Shown here: positions 11,639-22,871 of the stretch, piece by piece
Position numbering within the stretch: position 1 is the stretch's first letter
Layout of the letters: every line of letters starts with the position of its first letter
Assembly (NCBI GenBank): GCA_037157565.1
Contig: JAZHRO010000002.1
Coordinates: 73,520,001 to 73,584,000, forward strand
DNA length: 64,000 bases
From: Thalassia testudinum
Lineage: Eukaryota; Streptophyta; Magnoliopsida; Alismatales; Hydrocharitaceae
Direction: 5' to 3'
Notes under the pieces: generated by a model
The model's database searches: none
Seen by the model: the letters and a program-made list of their open reading frames with translations, nothing else
What the model was told of the DNA's origin: nothing
Made by a program: the position numbers and the translations under genes

Positions 11639-14281
11639 TGTAACGACCAGGTTCCCGAATCCCTACGAGACACGAGAACCGGACCGACTCGACTAATCCC
11701 AAGACCTAGTCGGCCAACGAGGAAGTAACCAAAAGAGCAGTAAAATAAATCACATTCAGCATGAATATAACTAACAGTAAGAAAGTACAGCACTAAGGAA
11801 AGAAACTACCACAGTATGTACCACCACAACAGTATAACAACATTCATAATATAATTTGAACTGCAGGTAAAGAAAGTACAGCAGAAACAAGAACTACTCA
11901 CTACAACGTAACAAAAAGAGGTACAAGAGACAGTGGTAACTCTACTGGACCCTACTCGGCCCAGCGTCCTCTGCAGCCGTTGACCCTGGCTGCTCAACAC
12001 CTGGTCCTGAAAAAGGTAACGAGTGTAACACGTCAGCAAAACGCTGAGTAGAGTGGCAACTAAAACTAAAGACAACAGTAGAGTGTACAGGAGCTGTTAT
12101 GTTCTATTACTTTCTTTATTCACATTTTTCAATTATCTCACTACTTCATTTATTCCCCAGATCTTTTTCTTGATCTCGAATGTTCCTCGTGTGAACGATC
12201 TTGATTGCAGTCTTTTCCAAAAAGTAGAAGTAGCACGTAGTGCTCTCCTGGCCGGGAGAGTCCCCCGTGGTGATCCTACCCTCAGTCAACCACCCCAAGG
12301 TCACTGACAGACGTAACGGTGACCACGGCACGCACGATAAACGCACAGGTAGCTAACCCGTACTGGCACGCGGTCAGTCGTTTTCGCTAACGGGTGCGCC
12401 CAAAGCACAGCACGGAACCAGTCCAGGGCAGAGCCCTCTCAGTAACAGGGGTTCAACCCCTCCACAGTAACCAAACCGGGGCCTTGTCCCTCCACAGTCC
12501 GCGCACCCTCGCCTGACTACCCTGGTTTGCCCCAGCGGGCCTAACAAGTCGGTGTGGGAGGCTAGCAGAACCCCGGGGCCCGTGGGGTAGCTAGTACCTC
12601 CCTACACCAGTAGCTCTCCTCGGTACTACGTACGCGAGGGCTAGCAAGTCGGTACAGAGTGGCCAGTCCTAACCCCGGGTCCCTGGGGCGGCTAGCTCCG
12701 CTCTGCACTAAACAGGGGGACAGTCGCTCTCCTTCGTACTCCGTACTCAAGGGCCAGCTCACTTCCCCAATACTATTCCATTCACCTTCCAGGAGTTCTA
12801 CTCCTACTTCCCCGTAGGATTCCATCCTATTTACTCAAACGTCCAGATTTCACTTTCCAGTTTCACATTCTTACAATCCATGTTCTCAACCACGTTATTT
12901 ATTCACAACAGGCAGTTGTTAATTCAAATTACAGGCAGCTTTATATCTCTTTCCATTTTCCAAGACTGCAGTATTATACATTCCATTAGTTTTTCCCATC
13001 CTAGGATTCATGCCATATCCTAGGATCTATCATACAATCTAGTTTTCCAGCCCTAGGATTCATGCAACACCTAGGAGCTATCATATATTTCTCATTCCTA
13101 GGATTCATGCAACGTCCTAGGTTCCAGTTATGGTTCCATACTTTAACAAATTTTATTAATAACATAAAGCCACTCTACCAGGTACAACGAGAGTAATGGG
13201 GGCATGATCGGGAATCCCGCGTGCCTCCGCGACTCCCAAGACTGCAACTGAAGGAGGTCCTATCACAAGGATTAAAAACAAGGAGTGTCTCAAAACAGTG
13301 TATAGCTACTGTAGACGGGTAGAGGAATTAATTCTGAAAAGAACACAACTCGAATCGCGGAAAACGGAACCCGAACGGGCCCTAAACGGGTCAAAAACGA
13401 CGACACTGTGCAAAATCAGACGTCTGGAACTTCTTCCAGACGTCTTAAAAAGTGGATCAGAGAATTACCTGTTCAGCGTGGTTTCCCAGACGTCCAGAAG
13501 TCTGCGGGGACGTCTGGCCTATCTCCCAGACGTCCGATGGTCACCCCGGACGTCTGGAGGTCACTCCCGCCGTCTGGTACAACAGACAGACGTCTGATTC
13601 GCGTTGGATGGCGAATCACCGAGCCTGCGCACACCCATCTCCCTCCCTCAGTACGGTCAGTCGACAGGAAGGAAGAAGAAGACGGAAAACTCACCTTTCA
13701 GACGACTGGAAGATCTACCAGACGTCGCCCTCGCCGTCTGTCTATCAACCCAGACGTCCGATTCTGGAAATTTTTCCAGAACAGGGCACCACCCGGCTTC
13801 CGCTCGCGACGCCGCCCGCGTCGCACCTCGCGCGCCTACTGCTCAGACCACAGCAGTCCCCCCCTCCGCGTCGCTCCGCGCCCCCTGTACCCTCCACCGG
13901 CCGGCCCTAGCAGCCCCGGCGAGCTCGCCCTCACGGCAGAGCTCCGCTCTCGCACGCAGCACCTCCTCCGCGCTCACTGCGGCCGCCGCTGCCGCCCTCG
14001 CGCTCGCGCTCACGCTCACTGGCTGAAGGAGAAGAGGGAGGAGACGGTGGAGACGACGGGAGGGAGCGCGTGGCCTTTTAAGGCCGCGCGAGGAGGAGAG
14101 AGAGGACGCGGCAGGCGTCTGCAGCCGCAGGGAAGAGGGAATCAGCGAATATCCGGTCTGCACGCTCAGGTGCGCAGATGACTCGCGCGTGTCGAAATTA
14201 ACGGATTTCAAGACGTCTGGAAGCGATCCCGGACGTCTGGTCAGACGTCTTAAAATACATCTGGGGCACGCGTTCGTTACA
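11639..14281 (-). repeat. 3' LTR of element A
   Basis: Begins tgtaacgacc and ends cgttaca on the plus strand. It contains GACGTC-centred repeats at 13418-13770 and 14205-14260 (about 12 copies), a GC-rich block (13780-14170) and a TTAAAAGG TATA-like box near 14078 (minus strand). Six CCTAGG sites fall between 13000 and 13121. Relative to its partner it lacks a segment of about 24 bp between GACGTC repeats near 14250 and has an extra stretch near 13430. GC-rich open frames inside it are not genes. Confidence 0.9.
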
Positions 14282-14366
14282 ATATAACAAACTCAAAGGA
14301 AGTTTCATCCCCGAAACTTGCGCCAACTAGGGTGCAGGAAAAGACGTCCAAATAACCATAACAAAC

Positions 14367-15719
14367 TCAAAAAGGACCGAAGCCGGTCCGAAAAGACGTA
14401 CCCGCGAAAAGCTCCAGGTACCGCTCCCGCATTGCCGCCTCGGGCTCCCAGGTAGCCTCCTCGTACCGCTGGCTCCTCCACAAAACCTTTACCAGGGGTA
14501 CATGCTTTCGTCTCAAACTGCGGACGGCTCGGTCTAAAATCTGCACTGGCCGCTCGGGGTAGGTCAGGTCGTCGCTCACCTCGACGCTCTCGTGACTCAG
14601 TACGTGACTGGAATCGGCTACGTACTTCCTGAGGTTGGACACGTGGAATACGTCGTGCACACCAGAAAGCTGCAGGGGAAGGGCAAGTCTGTAAGCAACG
14701 GGTCCAACCCGCTCCAGGACCTCAAAGGGCCCCACGAACCTCGGTGCGAGCTTCCCTCTCACCCCAAACCGCTGTAAGCCCTTCAAGGGCGAAACACAAA
14801 GGAAGACGTGGTCCCCAACCTCAAACTGCACCTCTCTGCGTCTCCGATCCGCGTAGCTCTTCTGTTTGCTCCTGACAGTGCGGAGTCGTCTGTGGATCTA
14901 CTCAACTACCTCATGACTCTGCCGGATCAACCTGGGGCCAACCTCCCACTTGGTCCCCACCTCAACCCAACTCAAGGGTGCCGTACACTTCCCTCCGTAC
15001 AGAGCCTCGTAGGGAGCCATGCCGATGCTCGAGTGATAACTGTTGTTGTATGCAAACTCTGCCAGGGGCAGGTGCTCCTCCCAAGAGCCCCTCCAGTCCA
15101 GTACACAGGCACGCAAAAGGTCCTCAAGTGTCTGTATCGTGCGCTCAGACTGTTCGTCCGTCTGGGGGTGGTAAGCCGTGCTAAACCTCAACCTCGTCCC
15201 CAAGGCCTGTTGAAACTCAACCCAAAACCGGGACGTAAAGCGGGTATCCCGGTCGGATACGATCTCCCGCGGAACTCCGTGTAGTCGTACCACATCATGG
15301 ATATACCTCTCTGCCAACTGTGCTGGTCCCAAAGTGACTCGGATCGGCAAGAAACGCGCCGTCTTCGTCAGTCTATCCACTATTACCCAGACTGCGTCGT
15401 GTCCCCGCTGGGTAACAGGTAAGCCCACCACCAAGTCCATGGTGATGCTCTCCCACTTCCACTCTGGCACTGGAAGCGGCTGAAGCGGCCCTGCAGGCCT
15501 CTGATGCTCGGCTTTCACCTGCTGGCACACTAAGCACTGTTGCACGAACTCACCCACATCCCACTTCATCCCTCTCCACCAAAACTCGCGTCTCAAGTCG
15601 TGGTACATTTTCGTGTTCCCAGGATGTATGGTGAATCTGGAACCGTGTGCCTCAGTCAGGAGCTCTCTCAACAGCTCCTCGTCTCTGGGAACGCACAACC
15701 GTCCCCTCAAACGTAGCAC
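14367..15719 (-). pseudogene. Element A integrase and chromodomain region
   Basis: Contains the H-x-H-C-C zinc part ([19 protein letters not shown]), the DDE catalytic core ([28 protein letters not shown]) and the [16 protein letters not shown] segment. A chromodomain follows ([18 protein letters not shown]), expected to bind methylated histone H3 and steer integration. All three catalytic acidic residues remain. An in-frame stop at 14898-14900 lies between the catalytic core and the C-terminal domain, and another at 15720-15722 lies just upstream, so no complete integrase can be made. Confidence 0.85.
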
Positions 15720-17861
15720 CTAGTCTGTGAAAGAGAAGTCACCTGGATCTCCTGACAGTACTCTGTCGCGCAAAGACCGCAAGTACGGATCGGCCATCTG
15801 TCCTGTGATGATGCGGTCCATCAACTCTGGCCTACTTTGCCGTGTCACCGTCACTGCCCCACAGTACCCTCGTAACTCTAGAGGTCGCCAACTGCCCACC
15901 TCCTCCAAAAGGCTCCAACTCTGTAACTGTAGACTGGCAAAGCATGCGGGCACCTTACGGCTCAAGGCGTCAGCCACCACATTGGCCTTTCCCGGGTGGT
16001 AGGAGATGCTGCAGTCGTAGTCCTTCAGGAGCTCCAACCAACGTCTCTATCTCATGTTGAGCTCCTTCTGATCAAAAAGGTATCTGAGGCTCTTGTGATC
16101 TGTAAAAATCTCGAAGGTCTCACCGTACAAGTAGTGCCTCCGAGTCTTCAGCGCGAAGACAACAGCTGCCAACTCTAGGTCGTGGGTAGGATAGGTATGC
16201 TCATGGGGCTTCAGTTGCCGCGAAGTGTAAGCGACAACGTGACCCCTCTGCATGAGCACACCTCCTAACCCCTGCAAGGAAGCGTCCGTGTACACAACGA
16301 ACCCGCCACTACTGTTAGGAATGGTGAGCACAGGAGCCGAGGTCAACCTCTCCTTCAGCTCCAGAAAACACGCCTCACAGGCATCTGTCCAAGCGAAAGG
16401 CACGTCCTTCCGGGTCAACTGTGTCATAGGGCGCGCAATCTGCGAAAATCCTCTGATGAACCGTCTGTAGTAGCCAGGTAGTCCCAGGAAACTGCGGATC
16501 TCAGTGACTGAACGCGGTCTCTCCCACCTGAGCACTGCCTCGACCTTGGCTGGGTCCACCGCCAGGCCGTCTCTAGAGATCACATGACCCAAGAAGGTCA
16601 CCTCCCTCAACCAGAACTCACACCTGCTGTATTTGGCGTACAGCCTGCGTCGCCTTAGAGTGTCCAAAACCATCCGCAAGTGCTGTCCGTGCTGTGTCCG
16701 ATCTCTAGAATAGATGAGTACATCATCTATGAAAACCACCACGAACTGGTCCAAGTACGGTCTAAACACCCGGTTCATCAGGTCCATGAAAGCAGCGGGG
16801 GCATTGGTCAGCCCAAACGGCATGACCAAAAACTCGTAGTGTCCGTACCGGGTGCGGAAAGCTGTTTTGGAGACGTCGGTCTCCCTGATCCTCAACTGGT
16901 GGTATCCAGACCTCAAGTCGATCTTGGAAAACACCGTGGCACCCCGCAACTGGTCAAACAAGTCGTCGATCCTCGGAAGCGGATATCTGTTCTTGATGGT
17001 GACCCTATTCAGCTGTCAGTAGTCCACACAAAGGCGTAAGGTACCATCCTTCTTCTTCACAAACAGTACCGGGGCTCCCCAAGGAGACGCACTGGGCCTC
17101 ACGAAACCTTTCTCCAAACGGTCCTGCAACTGGGACTTGAGCTCTCGCAGCTCAAGCGGTGCCATCTTGTATGGCGCGGTGGAGATGGGGCTGGTCCCTG
17201 GTACTAGTGAGATCTCAAACTCGATTTCACGCTCGGGTGGTAGTCCTGGTAACTCGTCTGGAAACACGTCAAGGTACTCCCTGACCACCGGGATACTTTG
17301 GAAGTTTGCCACAGGGCTGGGCTCTGCCACCACACAAGCTAGGAAGCCCTCACACCCCTGGCTCAAAAGTCTCGCCGCCCGAAGTGCCGAAATGCACCTG
17401 AAACCTCCGTCCACTGGCTGTCCGTGAAACTCGAAAGAAGGCAACCCCGGAATGGAGAAGACAATCTTCCTCTCAAAACAATCCACCAAGGCGTGGTAAG
17501 CGGACAGCCAATCCATCCCCAGAATCACTCCAAAGTCCATCTGGATAATAATCAGGTCAGCTGGCAGGCTATGTCCTCCGACGCTGACCTCGCAATCCGT
17601 GTACACCTCCACAGCTACAAACAGCTGACCACTCGGACCTCTGATTACGAACGGATTCTCTAACAGTGTATAATCCTGGTCCAAACTAACTGCAAAACTG
17701 GCTGCGACAAACGAGTGCGTAGCGTCGGGATCGAAAAGCGTGCAAACGAGTCTGCTAGAAACTGAAACCATACCTGCTACCACCGATCCCGAAGCTTTAG
17801 CGTCCCTGTGTGTTAGGGCGTTGATACACCCCTCAGCTCTACGTGCGGACGAAGCAGCCAC
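15720..17861 (-). pseudogene. Element A protease, reverse transcriptase, RNase H region
   Basis: The protease active site reads DPDATHSF where B has DSGATHSF, so the conserved glycine is lost. RT follows with [29 protein letters not shown] and the FIDD catalytic box, then RNase H with [13 protein letters not shown] and FTDHKSL. Stops interrupt at 17016-17018 (AGA to TGA compared with B) and 16047-16049 (CAG to TAG compared with B). This would be the middle part of a gag-pol polyprotein. Confidence 0.88.
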
Positions 17862-19127
17862 ACTCTGCGTCGGACGGGTAGGTGCTGGCCGGTGCCCTCT
17901 TCGCGACTGCTGTCCTCCTCCTCGCGCCTAGGAACCGCGGCCTCCTGCGCGCCCTCCAGTGCTCTATGCGGGGAGTATTTGCTGACCTCCTGCCCTATAT
18001 GGGCAGTCCCTCCTGACGTGGCCCAGCTGGCCACACTGGTAGCAGAGGGGAACCCGACTCCCGCCCTCAGTGGGTCCCTGCTGTCGACTAGGCGGGGGTC
18101 CGGTGCTGGCAACTGTCCCCTGTCGAGGGCCCCCAAAGGCCACTTATGGCCCTGCACAACGTGACGGCTCTCCTGCGGACGTCACGTGTCTCCGTTCTCG
18201 CCGGCCCTGTAAGAAGTCTGGCTGAAAGGGCCTCTTCCGCCCACCGTCGGTGTCTCGCGCGGACGGGTTGGTCTCCTCGTAAGTCATAGCTGCCTCTACC
18301 ACCCTCGAAAACGTAGGCAGCTTCAGGGGTTTGACATACCCCCAGATCGCAGGCCGGAGCCCCTCAGTGAACCTCCAAAGGCGCTCCTCCTCAGTGGCTA
18401 CCGCCGTCGCTGCAAAGCGGGACAGCTCCAAGAAACGCGTGCGGTACGCGCTCACAGTCATCGTCCCTTGGCGGAGAGTGTGGAACTCCCGCCTCCTCTG
18501 GTCCTGCCACGTTTGGGGAAAGTACTGCTCGCAGAAGAGGGTGATGAACTGGTCCCACGTCGGCTCGTCCCTCTCCTGTCCCCGGACCGCCCTCCACCAC
18601 CGGTGTGCCGCACTCTCCAGCTGGTACGTGGCAAAGGCCACGTGGCACTCCACCGGGGGGCGAAGGGTGTCGGAGATCTTCTCCAGCTGCACAAGCCAGT
18701 CCTCTGCCTCGGTCGGGTCCTCATCCCCTTTGAAGGAGGGGGGCTTCAGCTTCCGGAACTGTCCGAAAAGCTCGAAGTGGCGCTGTAGGGGAGGTGCTGG
18801 TGCACCTCCAGGCGAAGGTGCCTCGTGTACAGAAGTGTCAGAGGAAGGTGGGGGCGGCAACGGCCCATCCCCTCCCTCGTGTCCAGCGCCGTGTCCGTCG
18901 CGTGGTCCCACAGAGGACTCCCCCTCTACAGCCCCAGGAGGAGGCGCTTGGGGCGGTGGGTGGAGCTCCTCTCGTACAATATCTCGTATCAGTCTGGCGA
19001 GATCCTGGGCCTGGATGCCCGGGAGTGGTGGCTGGTCCACTGAGACGTCAACAACAGCACGTCCACCACGCCGACCTCGCCCTCGGCCGCGCCTGCGGCC
19101 AGTCTCGCCAGTCCCGCGACGAGGCAT
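17862..19127 (-). pseudogene. Element A gag (capsid and zinc knuckle)
   Basis: Starts at the ATG at 19125-19127 (MPRRGTGETGRRR), shortly after the primer site. It has an arginine/glycine-rich and proline-rich N-terminus, then a Retrotrans_gag capsid domain (FKGDEDPTEAEDWL, AHRWWRAV, FPQTWQDQRRREF, LWRFTEGL). The frame is broken near 18144. The zinc knuckle (CYQCGQLGHVRRDC) follows in another frame with further stops. Most of this capsid domain is what element B lacks. Confidence 0.85.
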
Positions 19128-19291
19128 CTCCTGCAAGGAGACGCGAAACAAAATGGAAACGTCAAAACAGACGGTACCTAACAAAACTTCTAAGAGCTCA
19201 TGTCAAGAGATATGTTGTGGTGGCTACTCTAGCTATAAACATGTGAATTGGTTATTTTCCAGTCAGTTGATTCACTTCTCAGGACGACCTT

Positions 19292-19303
19292 GCTCTGATA
19301 CCA
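19292..19303 (-). other. Primer-binding site of element A (tRNA-iMet type)
   Basis: On the minus strand the sequence is TGGTATCAGAGC, the classical complement to the 3' end of initiator tRNA-Met, three bases inside the right LTR. This fixes the element's minus orientation. Confidence 0.92.
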
Positions 19304-19306
19304 TCT

Positions 19307-21957
19307 TGTAACGACCCGGTTCCCGAGTCCCTACGAGACATGAGAACCGGACCGACTCGACTAATCCCAAGACCTAGTCGTCCAACGAGGAAGTAACCAA
19401 AAGAGCAGTAAAATAAACCACATTCAGCATGAATATAACTAACAGTAAGAAAGTACAGCACTAAGGAAAGAAACTACCACAGTATGTACCACCACAACAG
19501 TAGAACAACATTCATAATATAATTTGAACTGCAGGTAAAGAAAGTACAGCGGAAATAAGAACTACTCACTACAACGTAACAAAAAGAGGTACAAGAGACA
19601 GTGGTAACTCTACTGGACCCTACTCGGCCCAGCGTCCTCTGCAGCCGCTGACCCTGGCTGCTCAACACCTAGTCCTGAAAAAGGTAACGAATGTAACACA
19701 TCAGCAAAACGCTGAGTAGAGTGGCAACTAAAACTAAAGACAACAGTAGAGTGTACAGTAGCTGTTATGTTCTATTACTTTCTTTATTCACATTTTTCAA
19801 TTATCTCACTACTTCATTTATTCCCCAGATCTTTTTCTTGATCTCGAATGTTCCTCGTGGGAACGATCTTGATTGCAGTCTTTTCCAAAATGTAGAAGTA
19901 GCACGTAGTGCTCTCCTGGCCGGGAGAGTCCCCCGTGGTGATCCTACCCTCAATCAACCACCCCAAGGTCACTGACAGACGTAACGGTGACTACGGCACG
20001 CGCGATAAACGCACAGGTAGCTAACCCGTACTGGCACGCGGTCAGTCGTTTTCGTTAACGGGTGCGCCCAAAGCACAGCACGGAACCAGTCCAGGGCAGA
20101 GCCCTCTCAGTAACAGGGGTTCAACCCCTCCACAGTAACCAAACCGGGGCCTTGTCCCTCCACAGTCCGCGCACCCTCGCCTGACTACCCTGGTTTGCCC
20201 CAGCGGGCCTAACAAGTCGGTGTGGGAGGCTAGCAGAACCCCGGGGCCCGTGGGGTAGCTAGTACCTCCCTACACCAGTAGCTCTCCTCGGTACTACGTA
20301 CGCGAGGGCTAGCAAGTCGGTACAGAGTGGCCAGTCCTAACCCCGGGTCCCTGGGGTGGCTAGCTTCCGCTCTGCACTAAACAGGGGACAGTCGCTCTCC
20401 TTCGTACTCCGTACTCAAGGGCCAGCTCACTTCCCCAATACTATTCCATTCACCTTCCAGGAGTTCTACTCCTACTTCCCCGTAGGGTTCCATCCTATTT
20501 ACTCAAACGTCCAGGTTTCACTTTCCAGTTTCACATTCTTACAATCCATGTTCTCAACCACGTTATTTATTCACAACAGGCAGCTGTTAATTCAAATTAC
20601 AGGCAGCTTTATATCTCTTTCCATTTTCCAAGACTGCAGTATTATACATTCCACTAGTTTTTCCCATCCTAGGATTCATGCCATATCCTAGGATCTATCA
20701 TACAATCTAGTTTTCCAGCCCTAGGATTCATGCAACACCTAGGAGCTATCATATATTTCTCATTCCTAGGATTCATGCAACGTCCTAGGTTCTAGTTATG
20801 GTTCCATACTTTAACAAATTTTATTAATAACTTAAAGCCACTCTACCAGGTACAACGGGAGTAATGGAGGCGTGATCGGGAATCCCGCGTGCCTCCGCGA
20901 CTCCCAAGACTGCAACTGAAGGAGGTCCTATCACAAGGATTAAAAACAAGGAGTGTCTCAAAACAGTGTATAGCTACTGTAGACGGGTAGAGGAATTAAT
21001 TCTGAAAAGAACGCAACTCGAATCGCGGAAAACGGAACCCGAACGGGCCCTAAACGGGTCAAAAATGACGATACCGTGCAAAATCAGAGTTCCAGACGTC
21101 TTAAAAAGTGGATCAGAGAATTACCTGTTCAGCGTGGTTTCCCAGACGTCCAGAAGTCTGCGGGGACGTCTGGCCCATCTCCCAGACGTCCGATGGTCAC
21201 CCCGGACGTCTGGAGGTCACTCCCGCCGTCTGGTACAACAGACAGACGTCTGATTCGCGTTGGATGGCGAATCACCGAGCCTGTGCACACCCATCTCCCT
21301 CCCTCAGTACGGTCAGTAGACAGGAAGGAAGAAGAAGACGGAAAACTTACCTTTCAGACGACTGGAAGATCTACCAAACGTCGCCCTCGCCGTCTGTCTA
21401 TCAACCCAGACGTCCGATTCTGGAAATTTTTCCAGAACAGGGCACCACCCGGCTTCCGCTCGCGACGTCGCCCGCGTCGCACCTCGCGCACCTGCTGCTC
21501 AAACCACAGCAGTTCCCCCCTCCGCGTCGCTCCACGCCCCCTGCGCCCTCCGCCGGCCGGCCCTAGCAGCCCCGGCGAGCTCGCCCTCACGGCAAAGCTC
21601 CGCTCTCGCACGCAGCACCTCCTCCGCGCTCACTGCGGCCGCCTCTGCCGCCCTCGCGCTCGCGCTCACGCTCACTGGCTGAAGGAGAAGAGGGAGGAGA
21701 CGGTGGAGACGACGGGAGGGAGCGCGTGGCCTTTTAAGGCTGCGCGAGGAGGAGAGAGAGGACGCGATAGGCGTCTGCAGCCGCAGGGAAGAGGGAATCA
21801 GCTAATATCCGGTCTGCGCTCTCAGGCGCGCAGACGACTCGCGCGTGTCGAAATTAACGGATTTCCAGACATCTGGAAGCGATCCCAGACGTCTGGTCAG
21901 ACATCTGGACCACCTCCCAGACGTCTTAAAATATGTCTGGGGCACGCATTCGTTACA
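19307..21957 (-). repeat. 5' LTR of element A
   Basis: 2651-bp partner of 11639-14281. On the transcribed (minus) strand the order is a GACGTC repeat cluster (21865-21945), GC-rich DNA with a GCCTTAAAAGG TATA-like box (about 21728-21740), a second GACGTC cluster (21090-21425), a CCTAGG pair array (about 20660-20790) and a hairpin-rich end near 19307. Confidence 0.9.
21090..21945. promoter_or_regulatory. GACGTC-centred repeat arrays in the A promoter LTR
   Basis: Copies of CAGACGTCTG, CAGACGTCCG, GGACGTCTGG and close variants recur at irregular intervals of about 15-60 bp, in two clusters on either side of the TATA-like box. GACGTC is the palindromic C-box core known to bind plant bZIP factors; binding here is an inference. 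The same motif occurs in B and in the unrelated element F. Confidence 0.7.
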
Positions 21958-21962
21958 CGATG

Positions 21963-22866
21963 TCACCTTCGATTTCTTCATATGCACACGTCGCTTAATT
22001 TTCTTCGCCACCGGAGGACCACCTAACAATCTAGTCCCCCCCAGAGAAGAATGAGAAGTTATACAACCCGAGTTATTAAACCCCCCAAGGTCCTTCGGAG
22101 AAGAGGGAGAGAGGATCTCATCATGGGTAGAAGGAGCAGCCTCCGATGTAGTCAAAGCAACATCCTTCTCTGGAGCAGCAGCAGCAAGATGACCATTATC
22201 GACGGGTTGAGAAGAACCTAGAGAGCCATCATTACCTGCAACAGAGGCAGTAGAGTAAGAAAGCAAGCTTTGACCGAGCTTCAAGCAAAACGAACAGCAT
22301 AAGGGAACCCGCTCAAAAACAACCTTTTGATAAATCACAACACCTCCATTGGAAATTCGCACAAATGAAGGGCGATCTGCAAGAAGATCCACCTCAATGC
22401 ACACTCGAGAGTAACCCGGTCTCAAGCCTTGCATCGTTTTCGAATCCACATAAACTGGGTTACCTAGTTGATATGTAAGAGAAAGCAGCACATTAGGATG
22501 AATGAGATGTTGAGACCAGGGAACCCAACCCAGACAGGCACCAAGGAGTCGAAGTGTCAGTACGAAAAGAAGGCATCCAACGAATGAACTGAAGGTGAAC
22601 GTTATTCAAAATAGCAGATCCAAGGGAAAAAAGTGTCTCGAAAAATCAAGATAAGAGGAACATTTCATGAACCAATGCCGCATGTCCAGAGTGGTCAGGG
22701 AAAAGTCGGAGATCCGAACCGTATGCGTAAGGAAATCTCTAACCGACTGAAAAGAAGGTTTAAGACTCATCGCACGAACAACCACCGAGGAAGACAATCC
22801 CTTAGCGAGATCAACAACCTCGGAGGAGGAAAATGAGGTGAAAAGGTGACCATCCACCCTAGAAGG
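21963..22866 (-). pseudogene. LINE ORF1, middle part: DUF4283 and zinc-knuckle region
   Basis: The frame carries features of the plant LINE/gag-like DUF4283 domain (LFTSFSSSEVVDLAKG, TLDMRHWFMKCSSYLD). In a shifted frame it continues with LGNPVYVDSKTM, RPGYSRVCIEVDLL and a degenerate zinc knuckle, CCSFCLKLGQ, in which the later His and Cys positions are not conserved. A lysine-rich segment (VAKKIKRRVHMKKSK) follows. ORF1 of plant L1 elements binds the element RNA. Here it is cut by B on its N-terminal side and by A on its C-terminal side. Confidence 0.75.
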
Positions 22867-22871
22867 CATGA

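Larger units (their letters stand above)
11639..21957 (-). mobile_element. Element A: Tekay/Del-like chromovirus (Ty3), decayed
   Basis: The 10,319-bp insertion sits in LINE ORF1 and has LTRs of 2643 bp (11639-14281) and 2651 bp (19307-21957). Both run TGTAACGA...TCGTTACA, and perfect 5-bp duplications CGATG lie at 11634-11638 and 21958-21962. A tRNA-iMet-type primer site lies just inside the right LTR, so transcription runs leftward. Internal order on that strand is gag, protease, RT, RNase H, integrase, chromodomain, which is the chromovirus order. Several stops and frameshifts make it non-functional. LTR divergence including indels shows it is older than B. Confidence 0.9.

Noticed and set aside
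13408..14181. Long GC-rich open frames in the A and B LTRs (up to about 316 codons), possible host gene
   Set aside because: They lie wholly within LTRs, recur in each LTR copy with frame changes, and are arginine/serine/proline-rich by composition; no domain is seen.
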